From Andrena cerasifolii (Eukaryota; Arthropoda; Insecta; Hymenoptera; Andrenidae), in the NCBI RefSeq assembly GCF_050908995.1, contig NC_135125.1, positions 8,395,011-8,459,010 of the forward strand: a stretch of DNA of 64,000 bases. The letters run 5' to 3'. The position numbers and the translations under genes are program-made. The stretch's first letter is position 1, and every line of letters begins with the position of its first letter. Positions 33,506-46,818 of the stretch are shown here, in pieces. The notes beneath the pieces were generated by a model. That model was not told the DNA's origin, made no database searches, and saw nothing but the letters and a program-made list of their open reading frames with translations.

Positions 33506-36500
33506 CTATGCCGCCTTTGAAATGTCAACTGCTTCTATCGTTGAAATCAAGTTATCAAGGCCAAATAGAAATCCTTCCTCGCGGTTGCCTTGTTCCCATG
33601 GCTTTCTGTGTGTCACCCTTTGCCCCTTTGGCAGTGCTCCTGTTTTAGCGAAGTCGATCAGCCACACGCCAACTTTGTCGTCGTCGTAAATCATGAAGAT
33701 GCTACTACCAATTATCTGGAAAGAAAATTATTGAGTGTGTTACGCATGTATTCATTCAACAATATTCAGGATAGGAGAGAAATCTACTAAATCACTAACG
33801 AAATCTTTTATGTTTTTTGATTTTAGATAATCTGGTTCCGAATGGCAGTGGTCACCGCAAATCCAAATTATTAAAAATGCTTCTTGGATGTCGGTTGCTA
33901 CTTTCTTATAAACGTAAATATTTTTCTACTAAAAAATTACCAAATGTTCTTTAAATGTTGCTATTTTAAGCGCAAAAAGTTTTGTAAAAATATACGCTTC
34001 CGCTTCTTCAAAAAAAAAATCCCAAATATTCGCCTCTTTTCGGCCGCTTGACTAGGTATAAACCCTTACGAGGAATCAGTATGAAACAAATAACTCCCTG
34101 GAAAGTCTTTGATTGCCCACCCAATAGCGAATCCCCGATACTAGATCATCCGTCAAGCCTCCAATCTAGTCATCGCTACTCCTGCAGAATTCGCGCTCTA
34201 AAGAACCCACCTCATTCTTCCATCTCCTGCAGGCGCATTCGCGTTAGAGACCCCACCATTGCTCGGTACATTCACCTCTAAAGAAGAGGAGCGCTAGCTT
34301 CCCTGCTTTGTGCTTTAGGAAAAATAATGCTACACGTACTTCGTGAGTTTTGAAATATTCGGACGCCTCGATTTTGGAGCGCAGGCTTTTCAGGCGTACG
34401 AGCAGCTTCTGGCGCGTCACCTCGCGCCTCTCTAGAAACAGCTTCATGGTGTCGAGGACCTCCTGGTGCGACTTGACTTTCTTCAGATCCGTGATCGGCG
34501 GTGCGCCCGGCAATTTCATACCCTCGACGCGGAACCCGTGGCTGCAGGTCGAGCTCTGCTCCTCGCGGAACTGCATGTACCGTAACTTCGTCACGGCGCG
34601 TTGCTCGTGTTCCTTCTTCGTCGGCGCGGTCGGGTCGACCGCGATCATCTTCTGGTAGAGGTCCGGTCGCGCGGTGGTCTTCGACACCTCGGACTCGAGG
34701 AACGTCCTCGTGCCCATCTTTATGTCCATCACGTGCGGGTCGCTGAAGCCGAAGAGCAAGTCCTGCAGCTCGATGAACATCTCGCCCTTGTACTCGACTT
34801 CTCGATAGTATCTGCGAAAATAAATAAATAAATAAATACCGACGCATGGAGGAATTGACACTTTTTTGAATTTCCGTGTTCGGGATCTTCCCTTGTTAGA
34901 TGAATAGAATAGCCGAAATCACGGCAGCCAGGGGAAGATTTTTCTTAGCGAATGCGTTCAAAACCCTTGCATTATTTCTCTCTAATATAATTTTTAAACA
35001 TTACTGAAAGCTGGAGAAACGTATGAACGAAATTTATCTCTAATATAATTTTTAAACATTACTGAAAGCTGGAGAAACGTATGAACGAAATTTTGACGGA
35101 AAAGTTGCTTCATAAAAAAATACCCCAAATTGGGTAAGAAAGCGCGTTTTAGGGTAGAACACCCTCTTAAGAGACATGGCTAAACGATCGGTAAGAGATC
35201 CTTCTAAAGTGGGACACTTAAATTCCGTTTGCCTGGTCAAAGACGGTGAGAAAGACAGAGTGATTTATCTAGAGAGACCAATAGATTTCAAAATTCTATA
35301 AGGATCATTGACTTTTGAACTTGCAGGAGCACGGGCGTCAACCACTCGTGCGTTGGTTCGTTCAAAATTTCGTAACTCTGTTAATTTATTATGCACATTC
35401 AACGCAGTATTTTAGGAACATATTTTCAAGACTTCGTGTTACTTATAAATAAAAAAAATCCCTTAAGTGTTCTACTCTCTGCAACGATACCGTTGCTCCA
35501 TTTATAGCTAGATCGCGTTTGATTAAAGTAATCAAGCTTTTTGCTCACCTCGGTATGCAATCCCGCAATTCCTTATCCTTGCTGAGAGCCTCGTAAACGA
35601 TTCTCTCTGTATTCTCCGATCCCCCCGTCTTTCGTTTCCAAACTGTGCCAGGACCAGCCGGCGCGAAGCCATCCGGATGTCCGGTTAATTGGAACCAGGA
35701 CTTCAGCCTGTTCTTCAGCAGAACGTCGCTGGCCGGCGCTGTTAAATCCAAAGCATTCTGCAACAGGAGAGCAGAAAATATGAGATGAGGAGTGAGAAGA
35801 ATTATTCAACGGATTTGAAGATATTGAACAAAAAAATAAGGGAAGCTTCCGATTTTGGTATTATACTTAGAACATTATATTTACATTAACTGGAAGAGTT
35901 AAAAATTCTCCATATCCGAGAGATTCAATTTAGAGAAATCTGCTTGTATTATAGATTTATTATTGCACTGCGAAGACGCATTTAAAGTTTACTAACAAGG
36001 GGAGGACACCTTGAGGTAGACACCGATTTTGACGAGCCTTGGCACGCTGGATCTATGTCGAAAATTATTAAAAATTTCATAGTGGTCGTGGGGTTTTAAT
36101 GGATAAAAATCCCACACTACCCTGGTTCCCCTGGGAGATTCCCCTCTGAAGGAGTTGGGGTGTCCTTTGAAGATTTCCTCAAGTTAAAAAAAATTTATAA
36201 AAAAAATAATTAATTAAAAAAATTGTATAAAGTTTCTTTGTAACATGGAGACATCTTGAAAAGGCACCCCGACGCCTCCAGAAGGGAATCACTACGCCAG
36301 GGTAGTGTGGGATTTTTACCCACTAAAACCCCACACGGCCACTATGAAATTTTTAATAATTTCTATGTGAATGTCTCTATTATTAAGGCCCATTGGTAGA
36401 AACGCTCGGACACCTATTTACTTATTGCAGGTGCCGCGATCAGAATTGAAGGGGCTAGGCAAGAGAAAAGTGAGAAAACTATTTTCATTTCTAAAACTGT

Positions 36501-37108
36501 ATTCTATTTTTTTTAGCTATTCCAGCCCTTTCAGGTTTAAGCCGCGGATCAACCTGGAAACTAAGCTAAGCTAAGCTAAGCTGGCTGTGCTATAAAACAT
36601 AAAACCCATAGCACAGCTTAGCTTAGCTTTAGGTGCAAACGGTGCCATAAGGGTGTATCGAAGGTACTTTTTTAAAACTTATCACAGCAAAGCTTAGCTT
36701 AGCTTTCAGGTGGATTTCCGGCTTTACTTGTAGCGTCTGCACCCCCCTAAAGTGCCCTGAACTGTTACCAGACAGAAGCAGAGAAGAGGCTTATGGAAGA
36801 GAAAGCTGGTGTTGATGGATTACCAGTGCCAGAAACTTCAACGAGAGATCCTCTTCGGGCATAGTGGCGTCGGAGAGGACCATAGGGAATTGGTCCATTT
36901 TATGCACCGTCGCTGGATCATTGGGAAGCTTGGCGATGGATCCAGCCGAGCTGGAGCCGACGCTGTTGGATCGATTCGAGCCCGTCGAGGTGCTCCTTCG
37001 CCATTGACGGAATGCGTTGTAGGTGCCTCCTGACGAGGCATCCTTCTGCCTTCGGCGCTCCTTGTGGGTGGAGTTATGGTTGATCCGCGTCTGCTCTTTG
37101 TTCGAGGG
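33506..37108 (-). CDS. IP3K: Inositol 1,4,5-trisphosphate 3-kinase, four recognised exons
   Basis: Minus-strand exons 5' to 3': 37108-36824, 35757-35549, 34811-34340, 33715-33506, phases consistent. The enzyme phosphorylates IP3 at the 3-position to give IP4, ending the calcium signal and feeding higher inositol phosphates. Seen, in order: a serine- and basic-rich linker (first exon); a calmodulin-binding/kinase entry block KNRLKSWFQLTGH; VYEALSKDKEL; the inositol-kinase signature P-x3-D-x-K-x-G as PHVMDIKMG; TCSHGFRVEGMKLPG; the helix SHQEVLDTMKLFL; VGVWLIDFAKT with the metal-binding Asp; and GFLFGLDNLISTIEA near the end. These four exons encode 391 residues. The first listed exon begins after an acceptor (ttggttacag), so the true start is upstream; a phase-compatible ATG exon is at 59803-59877. 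Introns carry foldback repeats and a 58-bp duplication. Confidence 0.93.
34858..34898. mobile_element. Terminal fragment of the CAAGGGAAGAT family
   Basis: gaatttccgtgttcgggatc then ttcccttg matches the ends of the elements at 3491-3867 and 51054-51712. No partner end is visible nearby. Confidence 0.5.
34979..35094 (+). repeat. Two-copy 58-bp tandem duplication
   Basis: ctctaatataatttttaaac ... gaacgaaattt occurs twice with a 58-bp period and essentially no change, in an intron of the IP3 3-kinase gene. Confidence 0.85.
36060..36362. mobile_element. Foldback element in an IP3 3-kinase intron
   Basis: The arm gaaaattattaaaaatttca...tcccacactaccctgg at 36060-36125 is mirrored at about 36292-36362. 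A second inner pair (ttggggtgtcc / ggcaccccga) extends the hairpin. No coding. Confidence 0.7.
36537..36726. mobile_element. TAAGCT-rich MITE, complete copy
   Basis: Left end tttaagccgcggatcaacct, right end the inverse (aggtggatttccggcttta). Four aagct repeats follow the left end. Shares ends and core with 3868-4014. Confidence 0.65.
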
Positions 37109-38715
37109 CTGTAACCAAAGAAATCTACTAAGAATTTAATCCAGCCGACGCAACTGCGCTTGCTCACGAAACGACTATCCATAGATTAAAATACTCGGGC
37201 TAGGGTTGCTCATATTTCGATGTGCATCACCAGCGTGACTGAAGTGCAATGCTGCTTTGATATGCGTCGTATATGTCGGGCTGTTATTTATTTAATATAT
37301 CAGGGATGTCATAGAAGAATTCACCATGAGGGCAAATATCTTTTTGGGGTGCAACAGTAATTAGAAATTTATTGTCAGTTAATCTTTATATTGGACATAT
37401 GAATTGGTCGAATGCATTTCAGGGGGATTGATAATGCTACTTTGTAATCGATTTCACTCGTTCCACTTTATTTCACCGTTAACTATTTTATTTTTAGTAA
37501 TGTATAAACATTTCTTTTTTTACACCTAAAAGGATCTAATAACCCTCTAGGAACAAATAGAAATAAATATAAAATTCCTTTTCATTTATATTTTACAATA
37601 ATTGAAGATATTTTGGGATTCGTTTTACTTATAATCATTCATTTTTGAAATTATTATACAATATCCGTATAGTTTAGAAGACCCTGGCAATTTTATTTAT
37701 GCAAATTCAATATCTACCCCTAGAGAAGGTTTCCTAAACCTAATTTAATATATAAATATATATAAATAAATAAGTTTTATATATATGAATATATATCCAA
37801 ATTTATATATACATAAATTATTTATAAAAATGTGTATAAATATATATATAGGTATAGACACACATACCTATTAGATTATTAAATAAAAATTACACTCTAA
37901 GAAAATTAAATATACAATAATACATATAAAAAATATAAAAATGAAAAATTTCCTAAACTACAGTTTAATTTCCTAAACTATGTTGCTAAATAGTAGCTGA
38001 ATATCACGGTGGAGTGGGTCAATAGAGGGCGGCCACGTTGAGGATTAGACTAAATAGGTAAATATGTGTTTATATCGGTTGAGAGGGTAATTCGATTTAA
38101 GTTGCACATATCACAGAATAAATAGAAGGAAACCTTATCTTATTGATTTTCCGACGTATGTTTAGTTGTTTAAACTATTGCAATCGCAAAGATGTCTGGC
38201 TCGAAAGGCGAAAAGTGACATTGGACTTGAATGTATCGCGTGATTGGTACTTGTAGAGATTGAAAAATTATTGTTTTTGTTTGTCTGAACTATATATTCT
38301 TGTAACAGACATTTTGCCCCACAGTTGAAGATGCTCTTTATGAGACGTGTTGGATGTATAGTGTCTGCCGTGAGTGCATGCTGGAATGTAAAGGTCAAAA
38401 TTGAATCAACATTCAAAGAGCAGATACTGTGATTATGGTTTATTGTTTAGAGAAGGAAAGATGTTCCTTTTCTGGTCGAGCCGAGCGGGCACCGATATTC
38501 GTTCTCTTGGCTCTCGTTGGGGCCATTCCTTCTTAGCGACTTGTCTGTTACAGACACGTATTCCAAGCTCTTTCTTATTTAAAGATTGTGATAACAAAAG
38601 ACTTGTTTTAATTGATCACCTACCCGAAACACCAATAAGATGAATAATCTTTCGTATTCCTCATTTTATAAGCTGGATCGTGTGTGCAATCTTTATATAT
38701 TGGAATGTGAACAAA

Positions 38716-38911
38716 TGGCAACCTTATCTACAATTCTTAATAAATTAAATATTAAGACATTAAGCAATAGAAGAAAGGTGTTCGAGATAATGTTTGTACG
38801 CAAAATCGTCAAAGGTGTTATACCTCGCCCCGCGATTATGCAATTGTTCTCGCTAAAGGAGCCTTTTAGGGGCTTAAGAAATCACGTTACAGGGCTTCGT
38901 TTACTTGCTCA
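38716..38911 (+). pseudogene. Degraded LINE reverse-transcriptase C-terminal remnant
   Basis: The frame reads LSTILNKLNIKTLSNRRKVF, then MFVRKIVKGVIPRPAIMQLF and PFRGLRNH. The pattern 'L.i.sL..RR...d..f..ki..g...P......P.RgLRn' is typical just after the polymerase domain of jockey-like LINEs. No catalytic motif is present and the frame is short, so it is a fossil. Confidence 0.4.
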
Positions 38912-41900
38912 CATTCCTATGCACCCCAGAGCCTAAAAGTAATGATGCCCCAAAAGTGTGCTAAACACATTCTCAGGCCCTCAACTTGTCAGCAAGACAC
39001 TCGCGCCAAGTTAAGCAGAAACCTTTCAACCCTCAAATACCAAAAAAAAATAGTTAAACACAATGCGGGATCCCATAATTTATTGATCTTCATTTCGCAA
39101 AAAAACTACCAAGTTCCATTTCAGGTATTAAAAAAGAAAAACTCCAGAGAATTTAGAATAATATTAATTACACTACTCGCTGTTAAATATCCCCTTGTAA
39201 AAACCATAGCAAGAAATAAAATATACCCAGTGGAAATAAAAGCTACTTTTCTTTAACAATTAAAATCTTCTGCATAAACTTAGCCCACTTAAGGGCCCCA
39301 TTATAATTATCCTCTCCTACTTTAACACATCGACACATGTCTGCAATGCACGATGCACCCGCCAGCCTCGAGCGTTTCGTAATCGAGCCGAGCACGTGAA
39401 TTAATTAGAGCAGTAAGGATTCCTCGCTCGAAGGTGAGGGCGGCGTATTTGCGCACGTGAAGCAGCGCGTGCGACGGAATCGAAATCCAGCGGGTAAGGG
39501 TCGTTTAATTGAGTTTAGCGAGTTAACCGAGCGCGGCTCGTGCTAATTGGTGCGTCGCGGCTGCCACTTGATCTGATCGCAACGCGTCATGTGCGTTCCT
39601 TGGATATGTATCTACACGCGTGCTCAACGGTCACGACTAGGCCAATTAGACAGTGCACGCGTAACGATTCAGATAATTGTGTATAGGCACGAGTGAGACG
39701 GAGCAACCACGAACGCGATACGAACCATGGGCAAATTAGCTCGCGTCGTTAGTCCGGCTTTGACAAGCTCAATTTTCTCGCAAAATGTTAAACAGTTCGT
39801 CCTACGCGCCCGACACTTTATTATACAATTATGCTTAGGCTTGTTAACAGTGGTTAACACTGCAGCCAAGCAATTTACTCTATCAACATTACTAATAAAA
39901 GTCTGTGGAAAGAGCAGATGTCTGGCATTAGCTGAATAAAAAATTATTTAAACAACGGGTGAAATAAATTGTAATTTATTTCAACTTCGGATTATTTGGC
40001 GAATAAAGATAATTTTTTTATTCGCCGAGCGTTTCAACCGCAGCGTCGAATACATTTTTCAACTTTAAATTTACTCGACACATGGCGAATAATTTTTTTA
40101 ACTTTTATTCGTTGTCAGATTTTTGCCCCTCTCCGATAAATAAAGAGTTGCGTAGATCGCCTGTATATTCGTATTCAGTAACAAAGACGATTAGAATGGA
40201 TAACAAATATTGAAAACACACAAAATTGGCAACCCTTCGAATGGAAGTTCTCATTTCTCGGAAAAGAATTTGTTAGTTTTCTGTGTCGCGAGACTCGAAT
40301 GTTGCAAATAATGACTTCATTCTAGTTCATGCGATAACCACGCTTATGTAGGTTAAGAAAATTTTTGTGTTCTTTGTTTTAGATAACTACGCCAGACAGA
40401 ATCACGGTCGTCAGCGTGAAAGATTCTTTTAAAACTCTCTTACTTAGATACTACCGCTATAACTTCGAACAAGATGATTATTATCGTATAAAAAAAATAG
40501 ACCACATTCCTCGAATGCCAGTTAATAAATGCGCAACGTTTGGAATTCTAATACCCGATAGTTTTCTTTTAAAAAAATCCCCAAAATTGGCCTGATTTTC
40601 AGAGCGTCGAACTGGGGAGACCCCTTGAGAAGAATAATAAAAAATACATTGCCTGCATCAACTACGCGTAAAAGTTGAGCCCAGTCGGTGACTATAAATC
40701 GCATGTACTCTGATAGTTAATCGAACAATCGCTGGACGTCTGTGAACCAATGCGAGCTACACTTCCTCAGCGACGAAGGACGGTTTCATCATTATTGCTG
40801 TTATTATTGTTATTATTAGTGGCACGTTATTATCGCGAAAGGCGTGATTGGATGGAATTCGATTTCGCGATACGCCGTTCATTTTAATCGGCTCGGCAAG
40901 GTCCGAACGTGAGGACATCGCGGAATCGAGTTCGCAGCTTCTCCGTCTGGGATTTCGGTCGCGCCTTTTATCGTCGTTGTAATTCGCCTCGCTCGTATCA
41001 CGCAGGTGAGCAAGGTCGATTAACAGCTCTGCGAGCCAGCCGGTGGGTTTGATCGTGGTAAACAATACGGGCGCCACTTGTTGGATCAAACGGAATGGTA
41101 CCGTGCAGTTCCTATCGGAACAATTACCGCTGCGACGACAGTCGTAACAATTGCCAGGGAGCTGATCAGGGATCGTGCAACTAGGTAGGCGCTCGATTGC
41201 TCGTACGACGAATCTTGAACAGAGGAAGCTGTTCGGGGTTTAGGGGTTGCTAGAATGGGCTAGTCATACCGGTGTCATTAAATCCTAAGTAGTGTTAAGT
41301 TAGTTATGCAGATATATGAAAATGTGGGATTCAAACATTCTTTTGAGCAACACCGAATGTTTTTATTTTAATTTAGTTATTTTAAGTTGCATCAACTGCT
41401 CTAAACTGGGTCATTAGCGACTCGATCTGTAGTAATACACTGCGTTGCAGCGATAAGATTTACTTGTCGTTTCAAGTCTCCTGCGGCAGGTATTTGGAAT
41501 ATATCGCAATGTTTTCGGTTTCTGAGTGCTTTGATGAAGTAAACAGAATTATTAGGATACTTTTAGGGAAGGCTGCAACTACGTTTTGTATTAAATTATG
41601 GAATTTTACCTCGGATTCAAAAGGATACGACTTGCGCCAGTTTCGCGAGTTAGCCTGGACTTTACTGTATTTAGTAGGGCGCAGTAAGTTGCTGCATAAA
41701 TAACCCAGGTGGAATTAGCAATTGTATCACCAGTCCAGCAAATTTAACGATGCGTGACTAATAGGAGGCTCGTTATCCAACAGAGTTTAGTTGAAACTAA
41801 ACTGCACTACTTCGTTGTAATTTTAGAGTTTAAATTTTGCCAGTGAAACATGCAGCTGATTAAAAGTTTAAAATTGCCTTCTGATGGGTTTGCAAATATC

Positions 41901-43200
41901 TCCTCAGTTTGGTGTTTCTTATCGACTACATTCTTATGCTCTTTCTCAATTTTCATTTACTAAATTTTAGTTTAGTTGCTGAGCTTATTTCCACTACGTG
42001 GTTGGACGTTTTAGGAAGCACGATGCACGCAGACTGATTGCGGGCAAATGTAGCGGCAGTTTCAGACAATAAAACTGTCGTTACTCAATCCCATTGCGCA
42101 ATGCGCAGTATTTTTCAATTCCTGAAGCTTCAGCCTTGACGCCCAGCCGGAAGTCAAGATTTGTTATTTTTCCAGATCTCCACACGCATCGAACTTTCAA
42201 ATAAACACGAAAGGTATCTGCATACCTTTCTGGCACGTATAATAAAATGTTTATTAATATTCGAAATTTATATTTCTCTATTTCTGAATTTCCGTCATTA
42301 TTCAATTGCAAAGGTGATTTGTCGCGTTTTGTAGAGATAAGAAAGTTACTTCGAGGGTATGGATTCGTTATATTTCCCTCGCTGTAAATTTTTAGTAGCT
42401 GCATAAATTTGTGTCACTAAGTTTGCAACGTGAGTTTAATCAGTTCTTCTCTCTCGTGACGTTTCATATCATTATAATGTACCAAAGGGTTATTACCCGT
42501 AATAAATAAATAAATAAATAAATAATCAGGTATATGTACTTCTAAAATAAGGAAATAGTTCTAAGAAACGTACATCACATTTTTCGCAAAAAATTCCCGA
42601 AAATGACGTTCTTTTTCGTCTGCCAACTAGGCATGATTCCTTAAGCTAGGCGATTGTTGCTTATTCTTTATCAAATTACTAATCATTTCTCTTATTATAT
42701 ACACGTGCAATTTTGCCACTTTAATGCATAGATAATGATATTATTTTTACATTTTATGGCAGTGAATTTTTCAGATCCTTATAACTTGTATTCAATTTTG
42801 AAGCAATAAATTGTTTAACGACATTTCGATTTTGATAATGTTACTGTTACGTTTTATGATTGACTATATCGTTGGCAAGTCTTTGGTCACCAGGAAAACG
42901 TTTAAACCAGCAAAATCAGCAGTTGTAGGTATCTCAGAAAGAGGAAGCCTGCAGGTGTTAATAATAATTGAATTGCAGTTCGAAAACCACTTTTAAGATA
43001 ACAAAGTAGAAGAAACGATTGTTATAAGTTAAAGTATATGCAAGTTGGACCATAAACATGTACTGTTTTCTATCTTATCAAACGCACCTGTAAGTGATTA
43101 AATACTTCTGAGCGGTAGTATATATGCAAAAGGAAAAGTAGTGATACGTTGCCTCCCTTCAAACTTTGAGGCCTCATGACTGACAAGGGGAGGTTTTTAG

Positions 43201-43553
43201 GTGTCCGCCTCTGATTACTTTGATTTTCGAATAGGTCTCAGAGGACCAAAAAATAACAAATACGTGTATCTCTTATTTAGACACGTTCGTATATTTAGGG
43301 GGGTGAAAGCAGCCCTCAAAGTTCATAAGAACAGGTATAAAAATAAATTCCTATTACCTATTCTTATGACACAGCTATACACAATGTTATAATAATCTTT
43401 AATGTAATAACAGGAACTTTTGTGCCTGTTCTTATGAACTTTGAGGGGTGCTTTCACCCCCTAACTATGGAAACGGGTAAAAATACAAAACACGTATTTA
43501 TTATTTTTCGGTCCTCTAAAAACTATTCGAAAGCCAAGGCGGCAATAATTTTA
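43201..43553. mobile_element. Foldback element
   Basis: Arms containing ttcgaataggtctcagagga and ccctcaaagttcataagaac are mirrored across a centre near 43385 (gttcttatgaactttgaggg, then ggtcctctaaaaactattcg). Arms are about 150 bp. Confidence 0.7.
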
Positions 43554-44379
43554 CTAGACTTAAGTTTCTCCAAAATACTGTAATTTCTCGAGAAATAAGC
43601 AATTAAAAAATTTCTCGAGAGGTTCTCGAGAAGGGAGACTAAGTTTCCTTACGCTTTATCCCACCCAACTGTCTTGTCATCTGTTATTTTTCATCCCACG
43701 AGATTAAATGAAGTTGGGAAGATCACCTTTGCAGAGATATGTAGCTCGTTAGGCAGCGCGATGAATAAATAAATCGTGCACCTTTATCCTTCGCTCGTAT
43801 CGCGCGGGCAAGAGGAAAAAGAAGCTCGTGACTTGTTCGGTCGACGAATAGTGTCGTGTTTTACGAAGCATTGACGTCACCGGTGTATTCACATTGCATT
43901 GTTGCAGATAAGTCTCAATCGAGCACCGCTCTAGTTTTCACGTTTAACGACAGCCGCGAGACACAGAACAGCAGACTCGTTACAAGCGGCTCGATTAGAG
44001 ATTTCGACGAGCAGATCTGTGGATCCACCATGGTTAGGAAATTGAACAGAAAATTATTCAGGAAAAAAGTCTGTTCTATAATGAGAACGAATTATTTCTA
44101 ATTCATGAGAAAAGATTTCGAAATGAGTTTATTACTATATTGCGGAAATAAGAAAATGCCTATAGCACAGCACAAGCAAATCAAATGAAAAATGGGTGCA
44201 ATGTACTGAACGCGAGGATTCATCGCATGAAGAATGCACCAGCCAAAACGTTTTCTATTCCTGCCACAATGGCGACACCGCATAATTGCTGATAAATTCC
44301 ACTGCTTTTCATTTATTATTATAATTAAAATCAATAAATATTTTAATTTTGTAAAGTTAAATTCGTGCCACTATCGACT

Positions 44380-44620
44380 CCACGCAGTGTTACAACCGAC
44401 CCGGGGTCAGGGACGGTTGTAACACTTTCTCCGCTTCTCATTCTTCATTAATAACCGGTATATTACTTGACATGCAGCGAAACTGTCGTGGCTCAAATAA
44501 CGTCAGATAAGTAACATTTTCGTAAAAAAAAAACTGTCGTTGTAACTGTAATAGTCTTTGAATAATCGTATTCCAAAGTCGAAGTGTTACAACCGCTCCC
44601 GGTCTACCATACCCCACCTT
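44380..44620. mobile_element. Short element with GTGTTACAACCG motifs
   Basis: gtgttacaaccg occurs at 44387 and 44583 and its inverse cggttgtaacac at 44413; each is followed by a ccgggg/cccgg-type block. Likely a decayed MITE; borders uncertain. Confidence 0.4.
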
Positions 44621-45341
44621 TTCACTAAACACTTGCAACTTACTCAGCACACCGTTCGTCATCTGCGTAACTACAGTGGTTCGTTTCTACGAAACAAGGA
44701 GTTATTTTAATCGCACCAAGCCGTGCCTCGTAAAACGTAAACAAATGTATAGCGAAGAAAGTCATGCACGAACGGTGAATCTCGCAGTGGTGTTTTTTTT
44801 TTAAGGAGTAGTTCGCGTCGCCCTGAATAAAACGAACGAGAAAATTTTCGTCCGGACTAAATTCCGTTAACCAACGACAATGACCTCGGCTCGCGTGCGT
44901 CAATGCGCGCGCACGCGCGGAACGATTTGGTAAAAATGCGACCGTGGCTTGTCTCCTCCGTGAAAGCGTTGCAAATCATCGTGCAACCGGAGTGAACGCA
45001 TTGTCCTCGTTGAATCACACCTCCGGTGTCGTCTCGTGGTTTTTAGGGCCCTTTCGGACGTCAGAGGCACGCACGGTTTCCTTTGTGGCGTAGAAGAGAA
45101 GCAACAAGCGATTCGCGTAACAGTTTAACACGCTCCACTGTCACGCGATGGTCCCACGCTTCCCGTTCACTCACATTTACTCAAATAGATATATATCGCT
45201 AGGAATAAGAATATTTTACTTAATGCTCTACACGTGATTCCTAATGATAGTAATACAGTACAGGTGTTTGCTGCTCGAGGGGTTTATTTATTGTAATCGA
45301 GGGAAATATTGTCGGCTTGCAGTGATGCTATGTTTTTTCAG

Positions 45342-45429
45342 GGCTGACAGTCTGCGCGGGGAACGCCCATGGGCGTTCAGCTACTGTGCTGCAGAGGTAC
45401 GGCTAGAGGAGTCCCGCACGCGGCGTACG
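45342..45429 (+). other. Exon-like segment on the plus strand
   Basis: A strong acceptor (tgttttttcag) and donor (tacg followed by gtgagt) border 88 GC-rich bases in AT-rich DNA. One frame stays open across it and the other two close. No partner exon or family is recognised; it could be a non-coding RNA exon or chance. Confidence 0.25.
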
Positions 45430-45837
45430 GTGAGTGTTTAAATTTTGTAGCGGTCAAAGTTAACCCTTTGTAGCGTAGTGTAACACCCGTGTTAGACGAA
45501 TTGAAAAGATCGTGCTCGCCATTTTAAAGCGTTACTTTACCATTACTATACGTAACAAGTGTCCTTAGAGCAGAAACACTTCTGTAGAAATTCTACTGCG
45601 ATCACGGTCTTGTGTTATTGATTGCAAGTCTTAGTTTCGCGAGGACCACTGAAAGCACCAGGTAAATGCTATGTTTTTCTCTCAGCTATTTCGGTTTTCC
45701 TTTTTGAATAAATTTTGCAAAACCAAGTATTAGCTTAATATTATAATATATAGGTAACTTTATGCATGGTGTAACTGGTCTTATATCCATATTTTTTTAA
45801 TTTATGTAAAAAAATTGTTACACTAGGAATTTTTTGC

Positions 45838-46075
45838 TCAACAGACTTCAAAAAGACAGAGGTTCTCAGTTCGAGGTGTTTGTATGTATGTTATACGTAT
45901 CATGTTTGTCCGCGAATTTCTTCGCAACTACTGAACCGATTTTGGCGAAACTTGTCGCATTTAGTTTGGCTTCGATCAACTTAGCTAATGGAGAAAGAAT
46001 TGTCCAAATCGGTCCAATAGTTTTGAAGTTACACACAAAAATAAGACACCTGTTAAAAAATTAAAACCTACTTCA
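45838..46075 (+). repeat. Retroelement-tail-like repeat
   Basis: The segment resembles the widespread insect repeat tail with 'cgcaactactgaaccgattt' and 'aaatcggtccaatag'. The short frame through it has no domain. Class not determined. Confidence 0.35.
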
Positions 46076-46278
46076 AACAAATAAAAATGCCCTGAAAAGT
46101 GAAAAATAAGTTTTTTCCTGATTTAATCTATGACTCTCGATTATTTTTAAGTCGGCGCCAGATTTATACAGTGCAAATGGTTAGGCGACATAAAAAAAAT
46201 TGAGAATCATAGATTAAATAAGGAAAAAACTTATTTTTCACTTTTCTGGGCATTTTTATTTGTTTGAAGTCGGTTTTA
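46064..46278. repeat. Inverted repeat, about 75-bp arms
   Basis: cttcaaacaaataaaaatgc and aaaaataagttttttcctga on the left are mirrored by aggaaaaaacttatttttca and gcatttttatttgtttgaag on the right. It overlaps the end of the preceding repeat and may be part of it. Confidence 0.7.
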
Positions 46279-46376
46279 AATTTTTTTTAAATTTTTTATT
46301 TTTACAATGAAGTGTGGCCAAAAATGCGCAGATAAGAATTTTTCTGAAGGAAATAAAAAAATCATGATACTAAGAG

Positions 46377-46772
46377 TATTAAGGTTAATGTCCCAATTTC
46401 TGTTCATGTTCCCATTTCTGGTCATTTCGTATTTTTCTTATTATTATATGCGTTACGTTTGTACTATAATTGCAACAAAATAATTCTAAACTATTTAAAC
46501 ATTTACGCGAGTGTTGCACGAGCTTGGGGCAACACATACATCGCTATTTTTCATGAGCAGAAATACGGACATTTAGAGCGTTATATATTTAATTAGAAAT
46601 TACTAATAGTTAACAATCTTGAAAAATCTTTCTTAAATACTTTTTGAATCCGTTGATTTATTATTAAAGAATTAATCAATTATTCTGCAAATTTTGATCA
46701 CAAACAAATTTTGTACACCTTCTTTATGACGAGTTATCTGTTAAATGAGTAGAAATTGGGACATTCACCTTA
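46377..46772. mobile_element. TTAA-flanked MITE with AATGTCCCAATTTCTG termini
   Basis: TTAA followed by GGTTAATGTCCCAATTTCTG on the left; AGAAATTGGGACATTCACC followed by TTAA on the right. TTAA target use suggests piggyBac-type mobilisation. On its right it interrupts an open frame on the minus strand. Confidence 0.65.
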
Positions 46773-46818
46773 ATGGCTGCATGTCGCGGAGCAAAAACTC
46801 TCAAACTGTTATCCTTAC

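Noticed and set aside
36838..37182. 114-codon minus-strand frame starting with ATG
   Set aside because: The true kinase exon uses another frame of the same strand, open from acceptor to donor and joining in phase to the next exon.
40757..41089. 110-codon minus-strand frame as a kinase exon
   Set aside because: It ends in a stop codon, has no clear splice signals in phase, and shows no recognisable domain.
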